A stretch of DNA of 64,000 nt from Oxalobacteraceae bacterium (GTDB lineage: Bacteria > Pseudomonadota > Gammaproteobacteria > Burkholderiales > Burkholderiaceae_D), in NCBI GenBank assembly GCA_030698225.1, contig JAUYNR010000049.1:1-64000 (forward strand). Direction: 5' to 3'. The number at the start of each line of letters is the position of its first letter. Position 1 is the first letter of the stretch. Below the pieces are notes generated by a model. The model worked only from the letters and a program-made list of their open reading frames with translations, searched no databases and had not been told where the DNA came from. Made by a program: the position numbers and the translations under genes. Of this stretch, positions 40,410-49,737 are shown one piece after another.

Positions 40410-41276
40410 CTAGAGCAGGAAGCCGAGCGTGCCGGCGGCGATTGATTTGCCATAGAGTAAAGCAATCATGCCGGCGGCGGCCAGATAAGGGCCGAATGGG
40501 ATCGGGTTGTCGCGGCCGCGCCTGGTGAAAACAATCAGGAATATGCCGACGGTGGCGCCGACCACTGACGATAGCAGGATAATCATCGGCAGCATGCCCC
40601 AGCCCAGCCATGCGCCGAGTGCGGCCAGCAGCTTGAAGTCGCCATAACCCATGCCTTCCTTGCCGGTGGCGAGCTTGAATAGCCAATAGATTGCCCACAG
40701 GGCCAGATAGCCGGCTGCGGCACCGATCACCGCGTCCGGCAATGGCGCGAAGGTGCCGTTCAGGTTGACCAGCAGGCCGGCCCACAGCAGCGGCAGCGTC
40801 AGGTCGTCGGGCAGCAGCTGGGTATCGGCATCGATGAAGGTCATCGCAATCAGCAGATAGGCGAACAGCAGCGTCGACAGGCCGGCCAGGCCGGCGCCGA
40901 AACGCCATATTAGCAGCGCCGACAAGGCGCCGGTCAGCAGTTCGATGGCCGGATAACGGGCCGAAATCGGCGCTTGGCAGGACGCGCACTTGCCTCTTAG
41001 CACCAGATAGCTGATCACCGGGATGTTCTCCAGCGCACTGATCCGGTGCCCGCAATGGGGGCAGGCGGAACGCGGCAGCATCAGGTCGAAACGGTCGGCG
41101 TGCGGCAGGCTCAGGCCGCTTTCGTGCGCCACGTAATTGTCCGATTCGCGCTGCATCATCTTCGGCATGCGATAGATCACCACATTCAGAAAACTGCCGA
41201 TCAGCAGGCCGAACAGGCTGGCCAGCGCGGCACCCAGAGAATTCCCGGGCGCCGCAAAGAAGGCAAATTCCTGCAT
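40410..41276 (-). CDS. pilD: type IV prepilin peptidase / N-methyltransferase
   Basis: A 288-residue inner-membrane aspartic peptidase that cleaves and methylates prepilins. The zinc-type Cys pairs CPHC and CASC lie near residues 73-100. The catalytic Asp residues are in FIDADTQLLPDDLT and in GMGYGDFKLL. The ATG overlaps the pilC stop as TGATG. It ends the pilB-pilC-pilD operon. Confidence 0.95.
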   Translation of the reverse strand: MQEFAFFAAPGNSLGAALASLFGLLIGSFLNVVIYRMPKMMQRESDNYVAHESGLSLPHADRFDLMLPRSACPHCGHRISALENIPVISYLVLRGKCASCQAPISARYPAIELLTGALSALLIWRFGAGLAGLSTLLFAYLLIAMTFIDADTQLLPDDLTLPLLWAGLLVNLNGTFAPLPDAVIGAAAGYLALWAIYWLFKLATGKEGMGYGDFKLLAALGAWLGWGMLPMIILLSSVVGATVGIFLIVFTRRGRDNPIPFGPYLAAAGMIALLYGKSIAAGTLGFLL

Positions 41277-42508
41277 CAGACCACCGCCCCCAGTTTGAAG
41301 ATGGGCAGGTACATGGCAATCACCAGGCCGCCGATCAGCACGCCCAGAACCACCATGATCAACGGTTCCATCAGGCTGGAAAGCGAGGCTACCGCATCGT
41401 CGACTTCTTCCTCGTAGAAATCGGCGACCTTGCCCAGCATCATGTCGAGCGAGCCGGATTCTTCGCCGATCGAGACCATTTGCGTGACCATGTTCGGAAA
41501 CACTTCGGAATTTTGCATTGCAGCGGTCAGGCTGGTGCCGGTACTGACTTCGGTCTGGATCTTCTTGGTGGCGTCCAGATAGACTGCATTGCCGCAGGCG
41601 CCGCCGACCGAATCGAGCGACTCGACCAGTGGCACGCCGGCGGCAAACATGGTGGCCAGCGTGCGGGTCCAGCGCGCGATGGTGGCCTTGCGGATCACTG
41701 CGCCGAAAATCGGTGCCTTCAGCAACAGCCGGTCCATGGTCTGCTGCACCTTCAGCGAACGCTTCCATGATTGAAAAAACAGATACAGGCCGCCGAAGAT
41801 CAGGCCGAAGATCAGATACCACCATTCGACGAAGAAATCCGAAATCGCCATCACGAACAGGGTCGGCGCCGGCAGATCGGCGCCGAAACTCTTGAATACA
41901 TCCTTGAAAGCCGGCACCACCCAGATCATGATCACCGCGGTCACCACGAAGGCTACCACCAGAATCGATACCGGATAGAACATGGCCGACTTGATCTTGC
42001 CCTTGATGGCGATGGTTTTTTCCTTGTACACCGCCAGCCGGGTCAGCAAGTCTTCCAGAATCCCGGCCTGTTCGCCGGCTCCCACCAGATTGCAGAACAG
42101 CGGGTCGAAATACAGCGGGAACTTGCGGAACGCCTGATTCAGGCTCGATCCGGTTTCGACGTCGGCGCGGATATCCTGCACCAGCTTGGATACCGACGGA
42201 TTGGCGTTGCCCTTGGCGATGATGTCAAACGCTTGCAGCAGCGGTACGCCGGCCTTCATCATGGTGGCCAGCTGGCGGGTAAACAGCGTGATGTCCTTGT
42301 CGCTGATCCGCTTGCCGCTGCGGAAGTTTTTTTTCTTGATCTTCGTGACCAGTATGCCCTGGCGCCGCAACGTGGCGCTGACTACCGCTTCGCCGCCGGC
42401 GCGCAGCTCGCCGCGCACCGACTTGCCGCTCTTGTCCTTGCCTTCCCAGGCAAAAATCGCATCCTTGTTCAGACGCGCGCTTGCGCTATTGCGTGATGCG
42501 GTTGCCAT
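41276..42508 (-). CDS. pilC: type IV pilus inner membrane platform protein
   Basis: A 410-residue platform protein of the GspF/PilC family with two repeated GspF domains and three membrane helices. FTRQLATMMKAGVPLLQA and WTRTLATMFAAGVPLVES are the two domain signatures. It starts 13 bases after the pilB stop. Confidence 0.95.
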   Translation of the reverse strand: MATASRNSASARLNKDAIFAWEGKDKSGKSVRGELRAGGEAVVSATLRRQGILVTKIKKKNFRSGKRISDKDITLFTRQLATMMKAGVPLLQAFDIIAKGNANPSVSKLVQDIRADVETGSSLNQAFRKFPLYFDPLFCNLVGAGEQAGILEDLLTRLAVYKEKTIAIKGKIKSAMFYPVSILVVAFVVTAVIMIWVVPAFKDVFKSFGADLPAPTLFVMAISDFFVEWWYLIFGLIFGGLYLFFQSWKRSLKVQQTMDRLLLKAPIFGAVIRKATIARWTRTLATMFAAGVPLVESLDSVGGACGNAVYLDATKKIQTEVSTGTSLTAAMQNSEVFPNMVTQMVSIGEESGSLDMMLGKVADFYEEEVDDAVASLSSLMEPLIMVVLGVLIGGLVIAMYLPIFKLGAVV

Positions 42509-42521
42509 CTGCTATCTCCTG

Positions 42522-44246
42522 TTATTCGTTAGTGCAACCGAGTACTTCTTCCAGGCTGGTCAAACCCTGTTTGACCTTGATCAGCCCCGACTGGCGCAGG
42601 GATTTGACGCCTTCCAGCGCCGCCTGGCGTTCTATGTCGGGGGCCGAACCCTGCGACAGGATGATGCATTCGATTTCCTGCGAAATCGGCATGATCTGAT
42701 AGATCCCGACCCGGCCCTTGTAACCGCTGCCGCTGCAGCGTTCGCAGCCGACCGGCTTGAACGGTTGCCAGCTGCCGTCCAGATCCGCTTCCTTGAAGCC
42801 GGCCTGCAACAGCACTTCATCCAGGATTGCTGCCGGCTGCTTGCAGTTGCACAGGCGGCGCGCCAGCCGCTGGGCGGTAATCAGGATCACCGAAGAGGCG
42901 ATATTGAATGGCGCCACGCCCATATTCATCAGCCGCGTCAGCGTCGACGGCGCATCGTTGGTGTGCAGCGTGGAAAACACCATGTGACCGGTCTGCGCGG
43001 CCTTGATGGCGATATCCGCGGTTTCCAGGTCGCGGATCTCGCCCACCATGATCACATCCGGATCCTGGCGCAGGAAGGATTTCAGGGCCACCGCAAAGGT
43101 CAGGCCGGCCTTGTCGTTGACGTTGACCTGGTTGACTCCGGGCAAGTTGATCTCGGCCGGATCTTCAGCGGTCGAGATATTGATGCCGGGCTTGTTGATC
43201 ACGTTCAGGCAGGTATACAGCGACACCGTTTTGCCCGAGCCGGTCGGGCCGGTCACCAGCACCATCCCGTAAGGGCGCTGGATCGCGTTGAGCAGGGTTT
43301 CCTTCTGATCCGCATCGTAGCCCAGCGCATCTATCCCCATCTGGGCCTGAGTCGCATCCAGGATACGCATGACGATCTTCTCTCCGAACAGGGTTGGCAG
43401 AGTGCTGACCCGGAAGTCGATGGTGCGCGTTTTGGATACCACCAGTTTCATGCGGCCATCTTGCGGCACGCGTTTTTCGGAAATATCGAGCCTGGAAATG
43501 ACCTTGATGCGCGAGGCCAGTTTTTCCTTGATCGCCAGCGGCGGTTGCGCGACTTCGCGCAAGATGCCATCGACGCGGAAACGGATCCGGTAAAACTTCT
43601 CGAACGGTTCGAAGTGGATGTCGGATGCGCCCAGATTAATCCCGTCGAGTAATATCTTTTGCAAAAACTTGACAACCGGGGCATCGTCGATGTCGGTCCC
43701 GACCGCGTCCGTCGCGGCGGCAGTGTCGTCTTCGATGAAATTGATATCGAGATCGTCGCCGATCAGCTCGTTCAGGCTTTGCTCGGCATTCTGCCCGAAT
43801 TTTTCCAGCAGTTGCAGCAGCATGTCGTGCTGCACGATTACCGGTTCGACGATCAGGCCGGTCTGGAACTTGATCTGGTCGAAAGCCTGCATGTTGGTCG
43901 GGTCCGAGATCGCGACCGTGATCTTGTTGCCGCGTTTGGCCAATGCAATTACGCGCTGCCCCTGCATCAGCCGGTCATCGATGATTTTTTCCGGCAGCGC
44001 TGCGATATCGAGCGCAGACAGATCCAGTGCCGGATAACCGTAGGTTTCTGAGCAGAACAGTGCCAGTGCACGTTTCTCGATATGGCCGCTTTGCAGCAGC
44101 ACATCGATGAAAAGGGATTTTTCGGAAAATGCTTTCTTGTTCAGAGCCTCGGCTTGCGATGTCGATAGATGCCCTGCCTGCACCAATGCCCTGGCCAGTC
44201 CTGACATGGGGAGGGGGACGATGCTGTGGGGAGACGCTGCTGCCAT
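42522..44246 (-). CDS. pilB: type IV pilus assembly ATPase
   Basis: A 574-residue extension ATPase. It has an N-terminal GspE/MshEN domain, Walker A GPTGSGKT, Asp box DPAEINLPGVNQV, Walker B DPDVIMVGEIRD, and a tetracysteine zinc motif (CNC then CERC). The ATG at 44246 is preferred to a TTG 27 bases upstream. It powers pilus assembly with PilC. No pilin gene is in the window. Confidence 0.95.
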   Translation of the reverse strand: MAAASPHSIVPLPMSGLARALVQAGHLSTSQAEALNKKAFSEKSLFIDVLLQSGHIEKRALALFCSETYGYPALDLSALDIAALPEKIIDDRLMQGQRVIALAKRGNKITVAISDPTNMQAFDQIKFQTGLIVEPVIVQHDMLLQLLEKFGQNAEQSLNELIGDDLDINFIEDDTAAATDAVGTDIDDAPVVKFLQKILLDGINLGASDIHFEPFEKFYRIRFRVDGILREVAQPPLAIKEKLASRIKVISRLDISEKRVPQDGRMKLVVSKTRTIDFRVSTLPTLFGEKIVMRILDATQAQMGIDALGYDADQKETLLNAIQRPYGMVLVTGPTGSGKTVSLYTCLNVINKPGINISTAEDPAEINLPGVNQVNVNDKAGLTFAVALKSFLRQDPDVIMVGEIRDLETADIAIKAAQTGHMVFSTLHTNDAPSTLTRLMNMGVAPFNIASSVILITAQRLARRLCNCKQPAAILDEVLLQAGFKEADLDGSWQPFKPVGCERCSGSGYKGRVGIYQIMPISQEIECIILSQGSAPDIERQAALEGVKSLRQSGLIKVKQGLTSLEEVLGCTNE

Positions 44247-44379
44247 AAGAGATTCAGTCGGGAAAAGATGCAAAAAAACAGTGAAGTAGGCGGCTAGATG
44301 ATGCCTTCAAGCATCTGACTTGTAAAGGCATTGCCATGGCAGTGTGGCTTTTTACGCCTCCGACCGCGCTGCCGAAGAG

Positions 44380-45681
44380 TCATGATTTCTTGGCCGCGCG
44401 GTTTTTTGGCATGCGGCGTATCAGCTTGACCACTTTGATCGCCTGGTTCTGGACCTGGATGATTTCGATTATGCATTTCGGAAACTTGACGCTGACATTC
44501 GCATCAGGAATATCCTGCAATAATTCCAGCAGCAAGCCGTTGAGCGTTTTCGGCCCATCCAGCGGCAGTTCCAATCCCAGCCGCTTATTGATGTCGCGCA
44601 GCGCAGTGGCGCCTTCCAGCAGGCATTCGTCGTGTTCGTCCCATCGGAAGTTGTCGGCGCGGGTGGCGCCCGGCGTGGACGTCGTGAATTCGCCGATCAT
44701 TTCTTCAATGATGTCTTCCAGCGTTACCAGTCCCTGCACTTCGCCGTACTCATCGACGATGATGCCAAGACGCTCGTGATTTTCCTGGAAGTACTGCAGC
44801 TGGTTAAATACGCCGGTGTCTTGCGGAATAAAATAAGGTTCGGTCAGCAGTGCGCGAAAATGCTCCACCGTTAATTCCTGTTCCTGGCTGAGCAAGGCTA
44901 CCGCTTTGCGCATGTGCAGGATGCCCACGATTTTGTTGATTTCGCCTTCATATACCGGAAGCTTGTTGTGATAACAGGTCACCAACTGGTGCTTGATCTC
45001 TTCCACCGGGACTGACAGGTTCAGTGCTTCGATCTGGGCTCGCGGCGTCATCACGTCCTCGACCGAAATGGTTTCCAGGTCGAACAGGTTGAGCAGGATG
45101 CTCTTGTGCTTCTGTGGGATGAAATTGCCGCCTTCCAGCACGATCGAGCGCAATTCTTCCGGCGACAGCCGTTGCTCTGGCGCGTTGGCGCCGGTCTTGA
45201 TGCGAAACAGCTTGAATACCCCTGATACGAACAGGTTGACAAACCAGACTACCGGCTTGCCGATGGCGAGCAAGATTTTGAGGATGAAACTGGCCGGCAG
45301 GATGATGCGCTCCGGATAGGTCGCGCCTATCACTTTGGGGACGATCTCGGCGAAGATGATCAGTAGGAAAGCCACCACGCCGGTAGCCATCGTGATTACC
45401 TTGTCGTCATTGCCGAAGGCGGTAATTGCCATCGCGGTCACCAGGGCCGCCACCAGCGCATTGACGACGGTATTGCCGATCAGAATCAGCGCGAGCACCT
45501 TGTCGATGCGTTCCAGCAACCATAGCGTGGTGCCGGCTAGCTTGCTGCCGCGTTGTGCCAGATGACGCAGCCGATGGCGATTGGCCGCCATCAGGGAGGT
45601 TTCGGAAATGGAAAAAAAGGCGGAACAACATATCAGAAGGGCAAGCGTAAGCAGCTGCACCCATAGCGGAACGGAATTCAA
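44380..45681 (-). CDS. HlyC/CorC family transporter-like protein (CNNM, CBS pair, CorC domains)
   Basis: A 433-residue membrane protein. The N-terminal DUF21/CNNM domain has about four helices and the AEIVPK motif. Two CBS domains begin at VMTPRAQIE, and a C-terminal CorC_HlyC domain ends it. Such proteins are linked to magnesium or cobalt efflux and membrane repair; the substrate here is not proven. Length is normal. Confidence 0.88.
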   Translation of the reverse strand: MNSVPLWVQLLTLALLICCSAFFSISETSLMAANRHRLRHLAQRGSKLAGTTLWLLERIDKVLALILIGNTVVNALVAALVTAMAITAFGNDDKVITMATGVVAFLLIIFAEIVPKVIGATYPERIILPASFILKILLAIGKPVVWFVNLFVSGVFKLFRIKTGANAPEQRLSPEELRSIVLEGGNFIPQKHKSILLNLFDLETISVEDVMTPRAQIEALNLSVPVEEIKHQLVTCYHNKLPVYEGEINKIVGILHMRKAVALLSQEQELTVEHFRALLTEPYFIPQDTGVFNQLQYFQENHERLGIIVDEYGEVQGLVTLEDIIEEMIGEFTTSTPGATRADNFRWDEHDECLLEGATALRDINKRLGLELPLDGPKTLNGLLLELLQDIPDANVSVKFPKCIIEIIQVQNQAIKVVKLIRRMPKNRAAKKS

Positions 45682-45730
45682 TGGTTTGCCGTTAAAAAGA
45701 ATTGCACAAGGAAATTGCCCGATAACCGGG

Positions 45731-45760
45731 TCGGAATGAGAGGATTCGAACCTCGGCCAT
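45731..45760 (-). pseudogene. 3' fragment of tRNA-Pro (probable attachment-site remnant)
   Basis: On the minus strand the T arm GAGGTTCGAATCCTC is followed by TCATTCCGACC, close to the 3' end of betaproteobacterial tRNA-Pro(UGG) (…CACTCCGACCA). No anticodon or D arm precedes it, so it is not a gene. Such tRNA 3' ends are left behind by integrases. No integrase is present now. Confidence 0.55.
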
Positions 45761-45781
45761 AAATGCTCCGGACGGCTAACT

Positions 45782-46024
45782 ATTTACTGCCGTAGCTTCT
45801 AATTGGAACTGTAATTCTGATGCAATCAAGTACTTAGCGCAAGCTGCGCACAACAGGCGGTAGCTAAGCTCCCGCCCTCGATTCGACGCAGATTTCTATG
45901 GCCGCAGATCACGGATTCAGGCGCGAACCGCGCCCTAAGCGACCGCAGTGCCTTCGTGCCGATCGTCGAACGTCGAACGTCGGGGCACTTTATTTACACG
46001 GAGGTGCTCCGCCGCGCAGCAGAT
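45782..46024. other. 243-base gap rich in inverted repeats
   Basis: No gene found. It contains CTTAGC/GCTAAG (45833-45878), GCGC-AAGCT-GCGC, GCGC-GAACC-GCGC (45921-45933), CGGAG-GTG-CTCCG (45999-46011) and a CGTCGAA tandem (45964-45982). It may be a structured RNA or a decayed element end. Confidence 0.35.
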
Positions 46025-46558
46025 TCATGAGCGTGTCCTGTTGCGTCGCTTGGATAAGGTCCGCCATCGCCAGATCAGCGTAATCAGTCCGTAAGTAACC
46101 AACCCCATCAGCGCGGCGGTGATGGATACGCCCACCAGCAGCGGTTTGCCCAGGGCGGCAATGCGTTGCCACAAGCTGACGTCGCCATCGCTTTCCGGTG
46201 TGATGGCGCTAGCAGTGGCGTTCGCCGGTACGGTATCGCCGGTCACCCAGGCGCCCAGTCGGTAGGCGCCGTAGTAGATGGGGCCGAAGGTGAGCGGATT
46301 GGTGATGAGGGTGCTTGCGGCGGCGGCCGGAACGTTGGCACGCAGTATCACGGCGGCGGCTACCGAGAGCGGAATCTGCGCAATGGGGGTAAGCAGGCCG
46401 AAGAACACGCCCAACGCCACACCCATGGCGACCCCGCGCCGCGACCAGTGCCAAAGCTTGGGTTGATGCAGCCAAGGACCGAGCCAGGCGAGCCAGCGGT
46501 TACCATGAATCTGATCCCGAGTCGGCATATGGCGTCGTATACGCTCTCGTAAGCTCAT
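46025..46558 (-). CDS. DUF2062 membrane protein
   Basis: A 177-residue membrane protein of the DUF2062 family, with the typical SRRGVAMGVALGVFFGL opening and two or three hydrophobic segments; TNPLTFGPIYYGAYRLG is also typical. Function is unknown. AGGAGA lies seven bases before the ATG. It lies inside the decayed stretch but appears intact. Confidence 0.85.
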   Translation of the reverse strand: MSLRERIRRHMPTRDQIHGNRWLAWLGPWLHQPKLWHWSRRGVAMGVALGVFFGLLTPIAQIPLSVAAAVILRANVPAAAASTLITNPLTFGPIYYGAYRLGAWVTGDTVPANATASAITPESDGDVSLWQRIAALGKPLLVGVSITAALMGLVTYGLITLIWRWRTLSKRRNRTRS

Positions 46559-46593
46559 TCAATTCTCCTGTATAAGCCATAGTCGCAGTAGGG

Positions 46594-46794
46594 TCACACC
46601 ACGGCACGGGCAATGGTGGCGAAATTGTCATCGGTGAGTGCCAGATCGGCAGTCTCGAGCGCAGGGGTGTCGTTGAAGCGGTTGCCGGCCATGGCAACCA
46701 ACTCACCTTTGGCCTGCAAGGGAGCTATCAGACTCAGCTTACGCTCGGGACGGACGCGAGCGAACTTCTCGGTTTGCCCGGAAATATTATTCAT
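46594..46794 (-). pseudogene. fragment of a cation-transporting P-type ATPase
   Basis: The 66-residue frame reads FARVRPERKL, then GELVAMAGNRFNDTPAL and TADLALTDDNFATI. These match the P domain of type II P-type ATPases (FARVSPE.., MxGDGVNDAPAL, ADxVLTDDNF). The GDGxND motif is altered to GNRFND, and about 17 residues are missing between DTPAL and TADLAL. No phosphorylation site or membrane segments remain. It is a relic. Confidence 0.7.
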
Positions 46795-47221
46795 GGATTC
46801 AGTCCCTGTCGTTCGACCGGCCCTTGGCCGCATCATCCTCATCGCGGCATGCCTGATGTGAAATATTGCTCTCGTTGACATTGGTAGATTATCGCTATGG
46901 CCAAAATATTTCAAAAATTGGCTCGGTAGTGCAAAATTTCAAGATATTGATGATAAATGTCAGACCGCTGGAAATCGCCAAGCCATCCCAGTGCATGGCG
47001 TGCGCTTGTCAGAAGTGTGAGGTGCGTGCGATGGGCTGGATAGGAATCTTGTTTTTCGCGTCGGTGCGGTTCATGGACACGGGTTCGATTGCGCTTTCGG
47101 GATCGAACGAGATGGTCATTTACTCGGCTGGGGTGTGTTAGGCAAACTGCCAAAACCCACCGTCGATATCAAAAATTAGCCGAAGCGGTTGACATTTTCT
47201 TCTTGGAGTCTGGCATGTTTG
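46795..47221. other. 427-base region without a convincing gene
   Basis: Only short frames occur: 36 codons on the minus strand (47009-47119, MTISFDPESAIEPVSMNRT…) and 91 on the plus strand (46866-47141), neither recognised. A perfect repeat GTCTGGC/GCCAGAC (47208-47232) spans the gph stop codon and may act as its terminator. Base composition and lack of genes suggest decay. Confidence 0.4.
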
Positions 47222-47890
47222 TTAGGCCAGACATCTGTTTTGGATGCATTCCAATAATTGTAATGGTGTATTCACAATCAGATCGGCGCCCCATGAGCGT
47301 GGCGCAAACGCGCCACAATAACCCCATGCTGCCGCGACGGTATGCATGCCGGCCGCCTGCCCGGCCTGGATATCGCGAATGTCATCGCCTATGTACCAAC
47401 AATCCTGTGGGGCAATGCCAAGACGCCTGGCAGCTTCGAGTAGTGGTCCCGGATGTGGTTTGGGTTGTGGCGTCGTATCGCCGGACACTACACAACCGGC
47501 TTCGTGCAAGCCAATCCGGCTAACCAAAGGATCTGTGAAACGCGCTGCCTTGTTGGTTACGATTCCCCAAGCCAGGTCGTGCTCATTTAAGCCCTTGATC
47601 AGCTCGATTACGCCATCAAATAGACGGCTTTCCACTGCCAGCGCTGCTGCGTAATTGTTTAGGAAATCAGTTCGCAATATTTCATAGCCTGCATCTTCAG
47701 GTTTGAGCCCGAATGCCACGCCGATCAACCCTCTCGCACCGGATGATGCAACTGGACGCAGCGATTCGTACGTTGCAGGCATTAGTCCCCGTGATGTACG
47801 CAGCAGATTCACTGCCGCAGCCAGATCCGGCGCAGTGTCGGCTAAAGTTCCATCGAGATCAAACAGGATGGCGCGTGGGATTGGTGGCAT
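47222..47890 (-). CDS. gph: phosphoglycolate phosphatase (HAD superfamily)
   Basis: A 222-residue HAD hydrolase. Motif I is LFDLDGTLADTAPDL, motif II VTNKA, motif III in KPHPGPLLEA and motif IV YIGDDIRDIQAG. It removes phosphate from 2-phosphoglycolate arising from DNA repair or oxygenation. The ATG at 47890 is preferred over a TTG 12 bases upstream. It follows ubiG with a 64-base gap, the usual betaproteobacterial pair. Confidence 0.9.
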   Translation of the reverse strand: MPPIPRAILFDLDGTLADTAPDLAAAVNLLRTSRGLMPATYESLRPVASSGARGLIGVAFGLKPEDAGYEILRTDFLNNYAAALAVESRLFDGVIELIKGLNEHDLAWGIVTNKAARFTDPLVSRIGLHEAGCVVSGDTTPQPKPHPGPLLEAARRLGIAPQDCWYIGDDIRDIQAGQAAGMHTVAAAWGYCGAFAPRSWGADLIVNTPLQLLECIQNRCLA

Positions 47891-47954
47891 ATGTATAGTC
47901 AAGGGAAGGCCACCTGCGATAATTTGGTCGTAGTTGCCTATCGGTAAAATTTTG

Positions 47955-48659
47955 TTACGCAGCGCGAGTGCAGGCCATCATGTAGTTGACGCTGGCATCG
48001 TGATTGAGTGAATACAATTGGGTTACAGGATTGTATGTCAGGCCCTTCAACGCATCGACAGACATGTCCGCATTTCGAATGAATTGCGATAATTCAGCGG
48101 GCGTAATAAATTTTGCATAATCATGCGTACCTTTTGGCAGCAGGCGCAGTAAGTATTCTGCCCCAATAATTGCGAACAGATAGGATTTCAGGTTGCGATT
48201 AAGGGTAGAAAAAAATACGTGGCCGCCGGGTTTTGCCAAGGAGGCACAGGCGCGAACTATTGAGGCTGGATCAGGTACATGTTCAAGCATTTCCATGCAT
48301 GTCACTATGTCGTATTTGCCGGGCTCTCTTGCAGCCAGGTCTTCTGCGGCAATCAATTCGTAGCGAACCTTCGCTCCAGATTCAAGGCTATGCAGATCGG
48401 CAACCTTGAGGGCCTTTTTGGATAAGTCGATCCCGGTCACATTGGCGCCCTTATTCGCCATTGACTCTGACAGAATGCCGCCACCACAACCTATGTCGAC
48501 AACGGTTTTCCCGGCTAATGGGGCGCAGCTATTAATCCATTCCAGGCGAAGTGGGTTGATTGCATGCAAAGGGCGAAATTCCGAGCTTGGATCCCACCAG
48601 CGGTGAGCGAGATCGCTGAATTTTTGTAGTTCGAGAGGGTCAGCATTCATAGCTGACAT
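47955..48659 (-). CDS. ubiG: ubiquinone biosynthesis O-methyltransferase
   Basis: A 234-residue SAM-dependent methyltransferase, acting at both O-methylation steps of ubiquinone synthesis. The N-terminal [18 protein letters not shown] motif [13 protein letters not shown] and later [16 protein letters not shown] are UbiG signatures. A second Met three codons in (48650) is an equally possible start; no clear ribosome site separates them. A bidirectional terminator isolates it from ompA upstream. Confidence 0.95.
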   Translation of the reverse strand: MSAMNADPLELQKFSDLAHRWWDPSSEFRPLHAINPLRLEWINSCAPLAGKTVVDIGCGGGILSESMANKGANVTGIDLSKKALKVADLHSLESGAKVRYELIAAEDLAAREPGKYDIVTCMEMLEHVPDPASIVRACASLAKPGGHVFFSTLNRNLKSYLFAIIGAEYLLRLLPKGTHDYAKFITPAELSQFIRNADMSVDALKGLTYNPVTQLYSLNHDASVNYMMACTRAA

Positions 48660-48753
48660 GATAGCTGTAAACGTTGTAAACGTGTTGATATGCAGGCATT
48701 GTAAAATAAATTTTGTGCTGATTCATAGTAGTCTGCCCGATTGTTAGCGCCAT

Positions 48754-48783
48754 AAAAAAACCCCGCGTTTGCGGGGTTTTTTA
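48754..48783 (-). terminator. rho-independent terminator after the first ompA gene
   Basis: AAAACCCCGC and GCGGGGTTTT pair around a four-base loop, with T or A runs on both sides. It lies about 15 bases past the ompA stop. Confidence 0.93.
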
Positions 48784-48797
48784 ATCGACAAAATCGA

Positions 48798-49445
48798 TTA
48801 GTTGCTACGTGTACCAACAACTTCGATTTCTACGCGGCGGTTTTGAGCGCGACCGGCAGCAGATTTGTTGCTGGCAACAGGTTGCTTCTCGCCCTTACCT
48901 TCGGTGTATACGCGATTGGTTTCAATACCTTTGGATACTAGGTAAGCCTTAACTGCCTCAGCGCGGCGAATCGACAGTTTCTGGTTGTAAGCATCGGATC
49001 CGACTGAGTCTGTATGGCCAACAGCGATGATAACTTCCAGATTGACACCGCTCAGTTTCGAGACCAGGTCATCCAATTTCGCTTTGCCGTCCGCTTTCAA
49101 TACGGACTTATCAAAATCAAAGAATGCATCCGCTGCAAAAGTAACTTTTTCTGCTGTTGGAGCCGCGACAACAGGTGCGGGTGCAGGCGCAGGTTCCGCA
49201 ACAGGCGCAGGAGCCGGTGCTTCAGCTTTAACAATTTCACCATCGCAGCCAGGGACCGAGTCGGCAGGAGTCCAGTAACCGGCATGCCAGCACAAGCCGA
49301 ATGGGTTGCGTGCAATTACACCGCGGCTGTCTTGTACGTATGCGCTATTTGGTGTTTTAGCCTGAATATCCTGCGTGCTTTGTGCAGATGCGGAAATAGA
49401 CAGGACTGCGGATGCAGCGAAGACGAGTTTTACTAATTTTTTCAT
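48798..49445 (-). CDS. OmpA family outer membrane protein
   Basis: A 215-residue exported protein. The signal peptide ends SASA/QS. A short N-terminal module (SAYVQDSRGVIARNPFGLCW, then GCDGE) is followed by a Pro/Ala linker (about 75-95) and a C-terminal OmpA peptidoglycan-binding domain (about 100-213) with GHTDSVGSDAYNQKLSIRRA and NRRVEIE. It lacks an eight-stranded barrel, so it is likely a periplasmic or lipid-free anchor. A neighbouring paralogue shares the N-terminal module. Confidence 0.9.
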   Translation of the reverse strand: MKKLVKLVFAASAVLSISASAQSTQDIQAKTPNSAYVQDSRGVIARNPFGLCWHAGYWTPADSVPGCDGEIVKAEAPAPAPVAEPAPAPAPVVAAPTAEKVTFAADAFFDFDKSVLKADGKAKLDDLVSKLSGVNLEVIIAVGHTDSVGSDAYNQKLSIRRAEAVKAYLVSKGIETNRVYTEGKGEKQPVASNKSAAGRAQNRRVEIEVVGTRSN

Positions 49446-49737
49446 ATTTTTTCCTCTCGGGTGAGATATCCGCAGATAAAAACTGCGCTACAAATTTACA
49501 ACATCTAGAAATAAATTACTACTTGCAGCAGGTTATCACAGTTACAAATTAACCATATGCAATAGTCCGGTTTTCATTTTGACACAGGCTTTGCTTTGCT
49601 GCGTTGATTGTTAAATTGACTTTGGTGAATTTTTGACCATTCGTTGCGATTTCACAACGATAGAAAAGGGAATTTTTCAGTTGGGAAATTATATGAAGCG
49701 CCCTGCCAAAAATGGTTTGTTAAGTTGGACACAATTA

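Noticed and set aside
45732-46024. tmRNA (including a two-piece form)
   Set aside because: The T arm with TTCGAAT suggested it, but no tag-peptide frame or Ala-type acceptor stem is present, and the acceptor matches tRNA-Pro instead.
47009-47119. 36-codon minus-strand frame as a second P-type ATPase fragment
   Set aside because: A weak likeness to the FEPxE…MxR segment exists, but its order relative to the other fragment is wrong and the match is too short.
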